DNA from: UBA6186 sp050012295 | Lineage (GTDB): Bacteria > Pseudomonadota > Gammaproteobacteria > UBA6186 > Azoamicaceae | Direction: 5' to 3' | DNA length: 6,453 nt | Assembly (NCBI GenBank): GCA_050012295.1 | Contig: JBEKHL010000069.1 | Coordinates: 1 to 6,453, forward strand | Part shown: positions 1 to 6,453 of the stretch, one piece after another | How the letters are laid out: every line of letters starts with the position of its first letter | How positions within the stretch are numbered: position 1 is the stretch's first letter | Notes under the pieces: generated by a model | What the model was told of the DNA's origin: nothing | Databases searched by the model: none | Seen by the model: the letters and a program-made list of their open reading frames with translations, nothing else | Translations under genes and position numbers: made by a program

Positions 1-1425
1 TTTAAATTCCTTCATATAGTGTTCTTCATTTATTTCATTTTTTGGTAAATAAACGGCTATAAAATTTTTAAATATATTTTTTAACTGCTCAGTTGATAAA
101 TCTCGTTCCCATGGATGCAAAAATTTTTTATCTTCTTCTGATAGTAGTAAATCATATTTAACAGTACCAATACCATGATCGCTATTTATAACAATAATAG
201 CATTAGGATCAATATTTAAAATAAAATCTATCAATGTTAATATTTTTTTATTCATGTCTTTAATACTAGCCGTCAAATAATCTTTTGATTTTTGATCGCT
301 AATCAGATCGGAAAAAATTAAATCGCAAAGACTAAAAATTGCTTTCCCATTTTTAGTCACAGCTAAATCATGAGCTTGCATAAAATGTGCATACATAAAT
401 ATAGGCACTTTATACCTTGAATGATAGTATTTTTTTAGAAAAACCATAATGTCACTTGGTTCTAAGTATTTTTTCACAAAAAAGAAATGTTGATACTTTC
501 TTAAAATTGTTCCACTTAAAATGCTGCTTAGAATATCAAATGTAGAAAAATTGGTTACAATAGAATAATTTTCATAACCTTGCGCACTCAGTTCTTCATA
601 CATGCCAGGGGGAGCAAAAATAAATTTATACCCATTATCTTTAAAAGTTCTAACAACATTATTATTTCCAGCTATAATTTTGGAAAAACACTTTGGAAGA
701 TATTTAGGTTGTGCAAAAACATTTTGGTGATAATTACCCATTAATTGTGAACTAACAGAGGCTAATGTAAAATGATAATTTGAAAATGAGTTTTCTACTG
801 TAAAAAAACCCTTTTCTCTTAAATTGTCTCCAAATGGATTAACAAAATTAGTTTGTTCTTTTAGTACAGTATTATTAGGATACCCATCTATTAATAAAAA
901 ATATACATTTGGTTTCTTTTTAAAAAATCCAAATGAACGTATTTCTAGTGTATTAGATTTTTCTAATTTATGTACATTAAAATAATTGTAAATATATGAA
1001 CCAAGTTGAGACAAACATGAAAAAACAATGACTATTTTAAAAAAATTCAAAATGTTTTTATTTCTTGATAATGCAAAAATTACGTATAATGCTGCTGTAT
1101 ACCATAAAACCCACATTAATGAAAAAGGAATACTCAAATCTTTCATTTTAGATTTAATTAAATAAAAATGATGATCACAAATATATGAATATGTAAACAA
1201 TAGAATTATTGCAAAAGAAGTAAAAACCGCAGAAAAAGTTTCAGACTTCCTAAAAATAAGATCTATAATACAATATACAATAAAACCTAGAATTAACAGT
1301 AAACTTAACGACAATATTAAATTGCTTAATAAAAAAATCTTACTTATATTGTTTTCTAAAAACCCAATAAAAACTAATAATATTGATATAGCCACATAGA
1401 AAAAATTTTTAAAAATTGTTTTCAT
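1..1425 (-). CDS. Membrane-anchored sulfatase/alkaline phosphatase-superfamily protein, C terminus cut by window edge
   Basis: I translated this frame by hand: 475 codons from the ATG at 1425 stay open to the window edge, so the C terminus is missing. About five hydrophobic segments occupy residues 9-23, 31-58, 64-82, 99-119 and 126-148. A soluble, presumably extracytoplasmic, domain follows. It shows the superfamily's metal-site pattern: a hydrophobic strand ending in Asp (VYFLLIDGYPN, D180), a Ser/Thr-rich stretch where the nucleophile is expected (YHFTLASVSS, T220 a candidate), a His-containing strand (AHFMQAHD, H347 and H352) and the second metal motif NSDHG (D416, H417). Family members transfer phosphoethanolamine or phosphoglycerol, or hydrolyse sulfate or phosphate esters. 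Here the likely role is decorating an exported glycan, which is inference. The start overlaps the aminotransferase stop as ATGA, indicating translational coupling. Base composition is visibly more AT-rich than its neighbours. The superfamily is fairly certain; the substrate is unknown. Confidence 0.82.
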   Translation of the reverse strand, partial: MKTIFKNFFYVAISILLVFIGFLENNISKIFLLSNLILSLSLLLILGFIVYCIIDLIFRKSETFSAVFTSFAIILLFTYSYICDHHFYLIKSKMKDLSIPFSLMWVLWYTAALYVIFALSRNKNILNFFKIVIVFSCLSQLGSYIYNYFNVHKLEKSNTLEIRSFGFFKKKPNVYFLLIDGYPNNTVLKEQTNFVNPFGDNLREKGFFTVENSFSNYHFTLASVSSQLMGNYHQNVFAQPKYLPKCFSKIIAGNNNVVRTFKDNGYKFIFAPPGMYEELSAQGYENYSIVTNFSTFDILSSILSGTILRKYQHFFFVKKYLEPSDIMVFLKKYYHSRYKVPIFMYAHFMQAHDLAVTKNGKAIFSLCDLIFSDLISDQKSKDYLTASIKDMNKKILTLIDFILNIDPNAIIVINSDHGIGTVKYDLLLSEEDKKFLHPWERDLSTEQLKNIFKNFIAVYLPKNEINEEHYMKEFK

Positions 1426-2600
1426 GCTATTTGCATCCTAAAAAATTCCATCAAACGATTAAAAATTAGTTCTCGATCTCTTATGCCAACATACCCACTC
1501 ATAGGCAAACTTAAAACTTCATTAGCTAAAGTTTCACATACAGGCAAATTCTTACCTGTTGCTGTTAAATAGCAACTATATGCTGTTTGCAAATGTAATG
1601 GCTTTACATAATAAACCATGGTTGGGATCCCTGCTTTCTTTAGATCCGCGATCAAACTATTACGATTTATATTTTTTGGAAGACGAACCGTATATTGAGC
1701 CCACGCTGATGTTGCTTCATCAATTACATAGGGTACTTTAACAATATCTTTAAGCCCTGCATTATAAATATCTGCAGTTTGTTGTCGAGCAATTAATTCA
1801 TCATAAAATACTTTAAGCTTTTCTATTAAAATCGCTGCTTGTATTGTATCTAGCCTACCGTTCATACCAATACGCACATTATCGTACTTGTCCGATCCTT
1901 GCCCATGAACCCGTAAAGATTTTATAATATTCGCCACACTATCGTCGTTAGTAAAAACTGCACCACCATCACCATAACAACCTAAAGGTTTAGCTGGGAA
2001 AAAGCTAGTTGTAGCTAGATCGCCGATATTACCAACTTTTCTGCCTTTATAACTTGCACCAAAACTTTGAGCACCATCGGCTATAACCCAAAGCTTATAT
2101 TCATTAGCAATTACCTCTATAGCATCGTGATCTGCAGGTTGACCAAATAGATCTACTGGAATTATTCCTACCGGTTTTAAACCTGCTTTTTTAGCCGTTT
2201 GAATTCCTTGTTCTAAACTTTTTGGATCAATATTATAAGTATCTTCTAGTGAATCAATAAAGACTGGTGTTGCGCCCATCCAAGCAACTACTTCAGCAGT
2301 AGCGGCAAAAGTAAAGGAAGGAACAAAAACAGCATCTCCCGGTCTAACTCTCATGGCCATTAAACCAAGCCCAAGCGCATCAGTTCCGTTTGCGCAAGAA
2401 ATAGCATGTTTTACCCCACAAAATGCCGCCAATTGCTTTTCCAACTCATAAACTTCTGGCCCCATAATATAAATACCATGGTCAAGAACTCTCTTAATTG
2501 CAGCATCAATTTGTGGCCGAATACACTCTTGTTGCGCTTTTAAATCAATAAACTGAATTGGACTAATAATTTTTTCTGGGTGTTTTACTGTTTTGGTCAT
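1422..2600 (-). CDS. DegT/DnrJ/EryC1 PLP-dependent nucleotide-sugar aminotransferase (WbpE-like)
   Basis: The 392-residue product is a fold-type I PLP aminotransferase that would convert a 3-keto (or 4-keto) nucleotide sugar to the amino sugar, usually with glutamate as donor, in the cytoplasm. Visible hallmarks are the N-terminal FIDLKAQQ motif, NGTDAL (71-76) for cofactor phosphate contact, ADGAQSFGA (174-182) with D175 and Q178 against the pyridine ring, and SFFPAKPLG with K204 as the Schiff-base lysine, followed by GDGGAVFTND. The C-terminal domain is complete. Length is close to the family norm (about 360-400), with roughly 14 extra N-terminal residues before the conserved start. The frame opens further up at a TTG (2621) and an ATG (2609), but the ATG at 2600 has a well-spaced Shine-Dalgarno and leaves a 13-base gap after the preceding stop. 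Its neighbour supplies an oxidoreductase and an N-acyltransferase, so a WbpE-type 3-aminotransferase is the best reading. A 4-aminotransferase or a QdtB/FdtB-type enzyme is the alternative. Confidence 0.93.
   Translation of the reverse strand: MTKTVKHPEKIISPIQFIDLKAQQECIRPQIDAAIKRVLDHGIYIMGPEVYELEKQLAAFCGVKHAISCANGTDALGLGLMAMRVRPGDAVFVPSFTFAATAEVVAWMGATPVFIDSLEDTYNIDPKSLEQGIQTAKKAGLKPVGIIPVDLFGQPADHDAIEVIANEYKLWVIADGAQSFGASYKGRKVGNIGDLATTSFFPAKPLGCYGDGGAVFTNDDSVANIIKSLRVHGQGSDKYDNVRIGMNGRLDTIQAAILIEKLKVFYDELIARQQTADIYNAGLKDIVKVPYVIDEATSAWAQYTVRLPKNINRNSLIADLKKAGIPTMVYYVKPLHLQTAYSCYLTATGKNLPVCETLANEVLSLPMSGYVGIRDRELIFNRLMEFFRMQIA
1436..1439 (-). promoter_or_regulatory. Shine-Dalgarno for the sulfatase-like gene
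   Basis: On the coding strand AGGA precedes the ATG at 1425 with a 10-base spacer. It lies inside the end of the aminotransferase gene. Together with the ATGA stop/start overlap it supports 1425 as the start and coupled translation of the two genes. Confidence 0.6.
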
Positions 2601-2609
2601 TTTCTGCAT

Positions 2610-2615
2610 CTTCCT
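2610..2615 (-). promoter_or_regulatory. Shine-Dalgarno that decides the aminotransferase start
   Basis: AGGAAG on the coding strand sits 9 bases before the ATG at 2600 and overlaps the TAG stop (2614-2616) of the upstream fused enzyme. It abuts the ATG at 2609 and lies downstream of the TTG at 2621, so it cannot serve either. This favours the 392-residue product and suggests coupled translation. Confidence 0.65.
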
Positions 2616-4164
2616 AAACAATCTCTGTTAAATAATTTTCAGCATTCACTTTATACCGCCGTCCTTCTCTTGGACAAACTAAATCTTCATTTAATTTCTC
2701 ACCAGATCGACTAACCCAACCTATTTGTTTAGCCGGATTACCGGCCATTACCGCATATGGCTTAACATTCTTAGTTATTACAGCTCCTGCACCAATAAAA
2801 CTATATGCTCCCAAACGATTACCGCACACTATAGTAGCATTTGCTCCAACAGTAACACCTCGTTCAACATGAGTTAAACAAAATTCATTTTTTCGTTCAA
2901 TCTCGGCTCTTGGATTATGGACATTAGTAAAAACACAAGACGGTCCGCAAAAAACCCCATCTTCTAGAACAATCCCATTATAAAGACTTACATTGTTTTG
3001 AATCTTGCAATTATTGCCAACCACAACATCTGGACCAATCATTACATTTTGTCCAACAATACAATTTTCCCCAATTTTGGTTCCTTTAAGAATATGGGAG
3101 AAGTGCCAAATTTTAGTTCCTTTGCCAATATCACACCCATTATCCACAATGGCTGTTTCATGAGCAAAATATGGTAATGTTTGATTATTTAAAAAAATAT
3201 GTGTTTTTGAATGTAAAGATTGTTGTGCTGCATCTAAAACCTGCAAAACACTTAACCCCCCCCAACCATCTGTTCTTGGCTTTTTATGATTTTTAATACA
3301 TTCAATAAAATGATTACATTCTAATTTTAATGGCTCTGCAACTTCTAATGGAACACACCTAACATCTGCTTTTTCTGGATGCGGTAGACCATCTATCCAA
3401 TTAACTTGATGAGGATATAGTTTTAATTTCTCTTCCCAAGACTGTCCATCATCGAATACTGCCATGCCACGTTCCCCAACCACAACTAATTTTTGTTCTT
3501 TATATGGGTGAAGCCAAGATACAAATATATGCGCTTGAATACCATTTTTAAAAAATAAGTGTGTTGTTGTAACATCATGAATTCTTGGATTAAGATGGCA
3601 AGCGCCAGTTGCATAAACTGTCTCTGGCAAATCACCTATAAGGCCTAAAATCATGGAAATATCATGTGGAGCAAAGCTCCATAAAATGTTTTCTTCGTTA
3701 CGGAATTTACCCAAATTCAATCGATTAGAATAAATATACTGAAGACGACCAAGATTTCCATTAGAAACGATCCGTTTTAACTCTAAAAAAGCTGGATGGT
3801 ATTGCAACAAATGTCCAACCATTAAATAACGATCAACTTGAGCCGCTAGTTCACAAAGTTGTTTGGCTTCTTCTACTTTTAAAGACAATGGCTTTTCTAC
3901 AAAAACATGTTTACCAGCTTTAAGTGCTTGTTTGGTAAGTTCATAATGCTGAGCTGCAGGAGCTGCAATTACTACACCATCTACATCACTTTTTAAAACT
4001 TGGTCTAACATTAAGCCAGGAACTTTATATGTTGTAGCAGTAGATCCCACTAATTCCGCATTTACATCACAAACAGCAGCTAACACTCCTAGTTCCGAAA
4101 AATTACGAACTAAATTTTTACCCCAATAACCACAACCAATAACAGAGATTTTAATATTATGCAT
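2614..4164 (-). CDS. Bifunctional Gfo/Idh/MocA oxidoreductase - WbpD-like left-handed beta-helix N-acyltransferase
   Basis: This 516-residue protein carries two enzymes. Residues 1 to about 325 are a Gfo/Idh/MocA NAD(P)-dependent oxidoreductase: the Rossmann motif is GCGYWGKN (10-17), the catalytic-lysine motif EKP is at 90-92, and the active-site His motif APHDIS is near 165-170. Residues about 331-487 are a hexapeptide-repeat (left-handed beta-helix) acyltransferase: FAHETAIVDNGCDIG starts the coil, the loop motif VFTNVHNPRAE is near 411-421, and IGAGAVITK, AGNPAKQIGW close it, much like WbpD/WlbB. A short tail follows. The protein would oxidise a nucleotide-sugar hydroxyl to a ketone and later acetylate the amine made by the adjacent DegT enzyme. 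The dinucleotide loop differs from what I recall of classical WlbA/WbpB (GAAGYIAPRH), so the substrate is less sure than the chemistry. The ATG at 4164 overlaps the transporter stop by 8 bases. A run of eight G encodes residues 301-303 and is a possible slippage site. Confidence 0.92.
   Translation of the reverse strand: MHNIKISVIGCGYWGKNLVRNFSELGVLAAVCDVNAELVGSTATTYKVPGLMLDQVLKSDVDGVVIAAPAAQHYELTKQALKAGKHVFVEKPLSLKVEEAKQLCELAAQVDRYLMVGHLLQYHPAFLELKRIVSNGNLGRLQYIYSNRLNLGKFRNEENILWSFAPHDISMILGLIGDLPETVYATGACHLNPRIHDVTTTHLFFKNGIQAHIFVSWLHPYKEQKLVVVGERGMAVFDDGQSWEEKLKLYPHQVNWIDGLPHPEKADVRCVPLEVAEPLKLECNHFIECIKNHKKPRTDGWGGLSVLQVLDAAQQSLHSKTHIFLNNQTLPYFAHETAIVDNGCDIGKGTKIWHFSHILKGTKIGENCIVGQNVMIGPDVVVGNNCKIQNNVSLYNGIVLEDGVFCGPSCVFTNVHNPRAEIERKNEFCLTHVERGVTVGANATIVCGNRLGAYSFIGAGAVITKNVKPYAVMAGNPAKQIGWVSRSGEKLNEDLVCPREGRRYKVNAENYLTEIV
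3256..3263 (-). repeat. Homopolymeric G8 tract (C8 on the plus strand) inside the fused enzyme gene
   Basis: Eight consecutive G on the coding strand encode the end of Trp301 and Gly302-Gly303. It is the longest G/C homopolymer I noticed in this AT-rich window. It lies in the last part of the oxidoreductase domain, before the acyltransferase domain. Loss of one G gives a TAA directly after the tract. Gain of one G gives a stop 26 codons after Trp301, at the position of codon 327. Confidence 0.9.
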
Positions 4165-5923
4165 GATTTTTCATCTTATTTGTTTGTTGAATGTTTTCGT
4201 AATTTGTGATCTGTTTTATAGCGCCATTTTCCATAACTATAATTCGATCACAATCTTTAAGTGTTGTCAAACGATGTGCAATCATAATAACAGTATGATT
4301 TTGACTAACAACCGCATGAATTGTTTCTATAAGACGAGATTCAGTGTCGTTATCTAAAGCCGAAGTTGCTTCATCAAAAATTAATACTTCTGGGTTTCTA
4401 TACAATGCTCTAGCAATAGCTATCCTCTGACGTTCACCGCCAGATAAACGAACACCTCGTTCACCAACAATAGTTTTAGGACCATTTGGTAACAAATCAA
4501 TAAATTTACGCAATTGTGCTGCATCAATCGCTATATTTAATTTTAATTCATCGATCTTTTGTTCACCAAAAGCAATATTAGCCTCTATAGTATCATCTAT
4601 TAAATACACAGATTGAGGTACGTAACCAATTTTTTTATGCCACTGATAAGAATTAACTGGATATTCATCGACGCACACTACCCCTAAGTAAGGCTTTAAG
4701 AGACCTAAAATTAGATCTACCAGCGTCGATTTCCCAGATCCTGTTTCTCCAACAATACCAATGCGCTCACCTTTATTAATCTCAAAAGATATATTTCTAA
4801 TAGCGTCTTGATCTGCATTAGGATAGCTAAAACTAACTGCTTTTAAACAAATAAATTTTTTAAAATTAAAATTAGGAACGTCTATATAATTTTCTTTAGC
4901 AGCTACAGTATTATATTCGCTAAAAACTCGTTCAATAGCAGGTATAACCGACTTAAAAGTATTAAGTTGATTAATAATACGATTTAATCCTGGCATTAAA
5001 CGAAATCCAACATAAAGGTACCCACTTAAAATCCCTAACATTTGCATAGGACTTTCATGCTTTAGACATAAAAAAGCAATTGTGGTTACAAACAGTCCTA
5101 CAAACAATACTTCTATCATCATCCTTGGAAGAGCATTAGTGGCATTTTGAATAGCATGTAAATGTGATTTTCTATAAGAATGATATTGATATACATTTAC
5201 AAATGCCTCTAGTTTTCCCAAAAGAATAATTTCTTTAAACGCATGGAAAAACTGTAGTAAAGTTTGACCACTATACATAGCTGCTTCTTGCATTAACTGG
5301 CCCCAACGATAAAACTTAGGAAATAATCCTTTAGTAATAATAAGCCATAATACAACACCTATACCAAAAATAATGATAGCTAATAAAGGTTTCATGTAGA
5401 TTACCATGCCTATTAAACATAAAAAAACTACTACTTCTGATAAAATACTGGCCAAAGAAATTATGCCATTTGAAAATACTTGTTCAACATCTCCACCAAC
5501 AACTTGCATACCTAAAGAAGAATTGCGGGTTAAATAAAATCCATAATCTGCTTCTGCATAACGATATAATAATTTATTTTTAAAATGATAATTCATTTTT
5601 TGAATCGAAAAATTTTGATAAAATACTTCTACTGCCGCTACAATATTTTTAATTAAATAAACCACACCAACAATAACAGCAATATAAAAGACAATCCGTC
5701 CTGAAGATAAATCGCTCCTAAAACCTACCAGAGATAAATACTTTTGACCAAATTCTGGTTGATTAAGAACGTGTGCAAAAACCACGATCACCGATGCCGT
5801 AACTACTTCCAATAAAGAAGTACCTAAAGCAAAAGTTACAATCCCTAACCAATTGATTTTTTCCTTACGGGTTAACAAAAATCGAAGTTTTTTAATCGCT
5901 GATAAAATAGAAGGGGTTGACAT
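4157..5923 (-). CDS. PglK/MsbA-type ABC half-transporter, probable lipid-linked oligosaccharide flippase
   Basis: The 588-residue product is a transmembrane domain fused to one ATPase domain, the layout of exporters that act as homodimers in the inner membrane. Hydrophobic segments lie near 24-50, 78-99, 150-176, 178-198, 268-290 and 293-310. The ATPase domain (about 355-588) is complete: Walker A GETGSGKST (392-400), Q-loop YVPQS (Q437), signature LSGGERQR (493-500), Walker B VLIFDEAT (513-520), D-loop SALD and switch His550. The N-terminal pattern KLRFLLTRKEK and GERGVRLSGGERQR resemble PglK, which flips undecaprenyl-diphosphate-linked oligosaccharide. That role fits the sugar-modifying neighbours, although peptide or lipid export cannot be excluded by sequence alone. 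The frame extends to a TTG at 5950, but that would overlap the methyltransferase. The ATG at 5923, one base after that gene's stop, is preferred. Its Shine-Dalgarno is weak (AGAAG, 14 bases upstream), consistent with translational coupling. Confidence 0.92.
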   Translation of the reverse strand: MSTPSILSAIKKLRFLLTRKEKINWLGIVTFALGTSLLEVVTASVIVVFAHVLNQPEFGQKYLSLVGFRSDLSSGRIVFYIAVIVGVVYLIKNIVAAVEVFYQNFSIQKMNYHFKNKLLYRYAEADYGFYLTRNSSLGMQVVGGDVEQVFSNGIISLASILSEVVVFLCLIGMVIYMKPLLAIIIFGIGVVLWLIITKGLFPKFYRWGQLMQEAAMYSGQTLLQFFHAFKEIILLGKLEAFVNVYQYHSYRKSHLHAIQNATNALPRMMIEVLFVGLFVTTIAFLCLKHESPMQMLGILSGYLYVGFRLMPGLNRIINQLNTFKSVIPAIERVFSEYNTVAAKENYIDVPNFNFKKFICLKAVSFSYPNADQDAIRNISFEINKGERIGIVGETGSGKSTLVDLILGLLKPYLGVVCVDEYPVNSYQWHKKIGYVPQSVYLIDDTIEANIAFGEQKIDELKLNIAIDAAQLRKFIDLLPNGPKTIVGERGVRLSGGERQRIAIARALYRNPEVLIFDEATSALDNDTESRLIETIHAVVSQNHTVIMIAHRLTTLKDCDRIIVMENGAIKQITNYENIQQTNKMKNHA

Positions 5924-5924
5924 G

Positions 5925-6453
5925 TTATTTATTGTTTCTTCTAAACACAAACTCGTTACACCCTAAACCACCCGCACAAGTTTTCAGACGTTGCAAATCG
6001 AATTTTTTAGATTTAAAAAAATCAAATACTTCTTCTGGTTTGGCGACTTCGAATGGATATCCACCAGTCCAATCTACTACATCACACCAAGCAGACATAC
6101 CTCGGTTATTTTTACCGTACTGGATCCAAGATTTAAACGGATTACCAAAATTCAAAAAATCTTTAATAAAAGTAATAGTCCATTGTCTAAATACGGTATA
6201 CCCACATAAAGCTATTTTTACTACCCATGAAGAATTATTGTATTTTGCTTTTATCCACTTCCAACGCTTAGAAGCTCCACCTTGATTATTATAAATAGAA
6301 ATAAACAAAACACCACCATCTTTAACTAAACATGCAACATTCTCAAATGCTTTATACATATGTCCAGTATGATGTAACACACCCCAAGAATACACCACAT
6401 CAACTTGACCAAATTTTTTAAGAAAATCTTGATCTAACACTGAACCACGTTCA
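5925..6453 (-). CDS. Class I SAM-dependent methyltransferase, N terminus cut by window edge
   Basis: The reading frame is open to the right edge, so only about 175 C-terminal residues are present. The SAM-binding glycine loop (motif I) would lie outside the window. The visible part starts near the acidic/adenine-contact region (ERGSVLDQDFL), followed by the strand VDVVYSWGVLHHTG, LVKDGGVLFISIYN and the C-terminal RGMSAWCDVVDWTGGYPFEVA and GGLGCNEFVFRR segments. These are typical of a group of methyltransferases found in polysaccharide clusters. A GTG at 6440 could pass for a start, but the conserved residues before it continue in frame and the remainder would lack the cofactor site, so the true start is upstream. 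The enzyme probably methylates a sugar or glycan chain in the cytoplasm; the acceptor cannot be told. The stop is one base from the flippase start. Confidence 0.88.
   Translation of the reverse strand, partial: ERGSVLDQDFLKKFGQVDVVYSWGVLHHTGHMYKAFENVACLVKDGGVLFISIYNNQGGASKRWKWIKAKYNNSSWVVKIALCGYTVFRQWTITFIKDFLNFGNPFKSWIQYGKNNRGMSAWCDVVDWTGGYPFEVAKPEEVFDFFKSKKFDLQRLKTCAGGLGCNEFVFRRNNK

Noticed and set aside
330..358. Perfect 10-base inverted repeat (330-339 and 349-358) with a 9-base loop.
   Set aside because: It lies inside a coding frame, is almost all A/T, and has no T-run placed like a terminator. In sequence this AT-rich, one such repeat in 6.4 kb is roughly expected by chance.
430..436. 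T/A homopolymers such as the T7 run here, and the A7 run at 3191-3197, as slippage sites.
   Set aside because: Runs of this length are common by chance in sequence this AT-rich and recur across the window, so they carry little signal compared with the G8 tract.
2601..2621. TTG at 2621 or ATG at 2609 as the start of the aminotransferase.
   Set aside because: The only good Shine-Dalgarno (2610-2615) is correctly spaced for the ATG at 2600 and for neither of these.
5924..5950. TTG at 5950 as the start of the ABC transporter, adding nine residues.
   Set aside because: It would overlap the methyltransferase end by 26 bases. The extra residues look unlike a transporter N terminus, and an ATG follows one base after the methyltransferase stop.
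5917..6285. Open frame on the plus strand opposite the methyltransferase, 122 codons.
   Set aside because: It is antisense to a gene with clear conserved motifs, shows no family features of its own and has no visible ribosome binding site. The other plus-strand frames (1559-1741, 4163-4357, 5991-6209) fail for the same reasons.

Overview
The window is an AT-rich, gene-dense segment. By eye the G+C content is about one third across most of it, and clearly lower in the first 1.4 kb. It holds five protein-coding genes, all on the minus strand, so the biological order runs from right to left. The two outer genes are cut by the window edges. Junctions are extremely tight: a 1-base gap, an 8-base overlap, a 13-base gap and a 4-base ATGA overlap. 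This looks like the interior of a single operon, and no promoter or terminator is visible. Standard bacterial code, overlapping genes and family content point to a bacterium making a surface polysaccharide (O-antigen, capsule or glycoprotein glycan). An AT-rich Gram-negative, perhaps gammaproteobacterial, host is a guess; nothing in the window fixes the taxon.

In transcription order: (1) 6453-5925, the C-terminal part of a class I SAM-dependent methyltransferase of the kind found in glycan clusters; (2) 5923-4157, a PglK/MsbA-type ABC half-transporter, probably the flippase for a lipid-linked oligosaccharide; (3) 4164-2614, a two-domain protein with an N-terminal Gfo/Idh/MocA oxidoreductase and a C-terminal WbpD-like left-handed beta-helix N-acyltransferase; (4) 2600-1422, a DegT/DnrJ/EryC1 PLP-dependent sugar aminotransferase of the WbpE type; (5) 1425-1, a membrane-anchored alkaline phosphatase/sulfatase-superfamily protein, possibly a phospho-group transferase, cut at its C terminus by the window edge.

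Genes 3 and 4 together supply oxidation, transamination and N-acylation. This is the logic of the WbpB/WbpE/WbpD steps that make a 3-acetamido nucleotide sugar. The flippase would move the assembled lipid-linked glycan across the inner membrane. The methyltransferase and the sulfatase-like protein are candidates for decorating the glycan, on the cytoplasmic and extracytoplasmic side respectively. These links are inferred from families and co-location. No glycosyltransferase, nucleotide-sugar dehydrogenase or polymerase lies inside the window.

The most notable signal is a run of eight G on the coding strand inside the fused enzyme (3256-3263). A one-base slip there in either direction would remove the acyltransferase half, so it is a candidate phase-variation switch. 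I found no RNA gene, CRISPR array, insertion sequence or attachment site. No non-coding stretch is longer than 13 bases.
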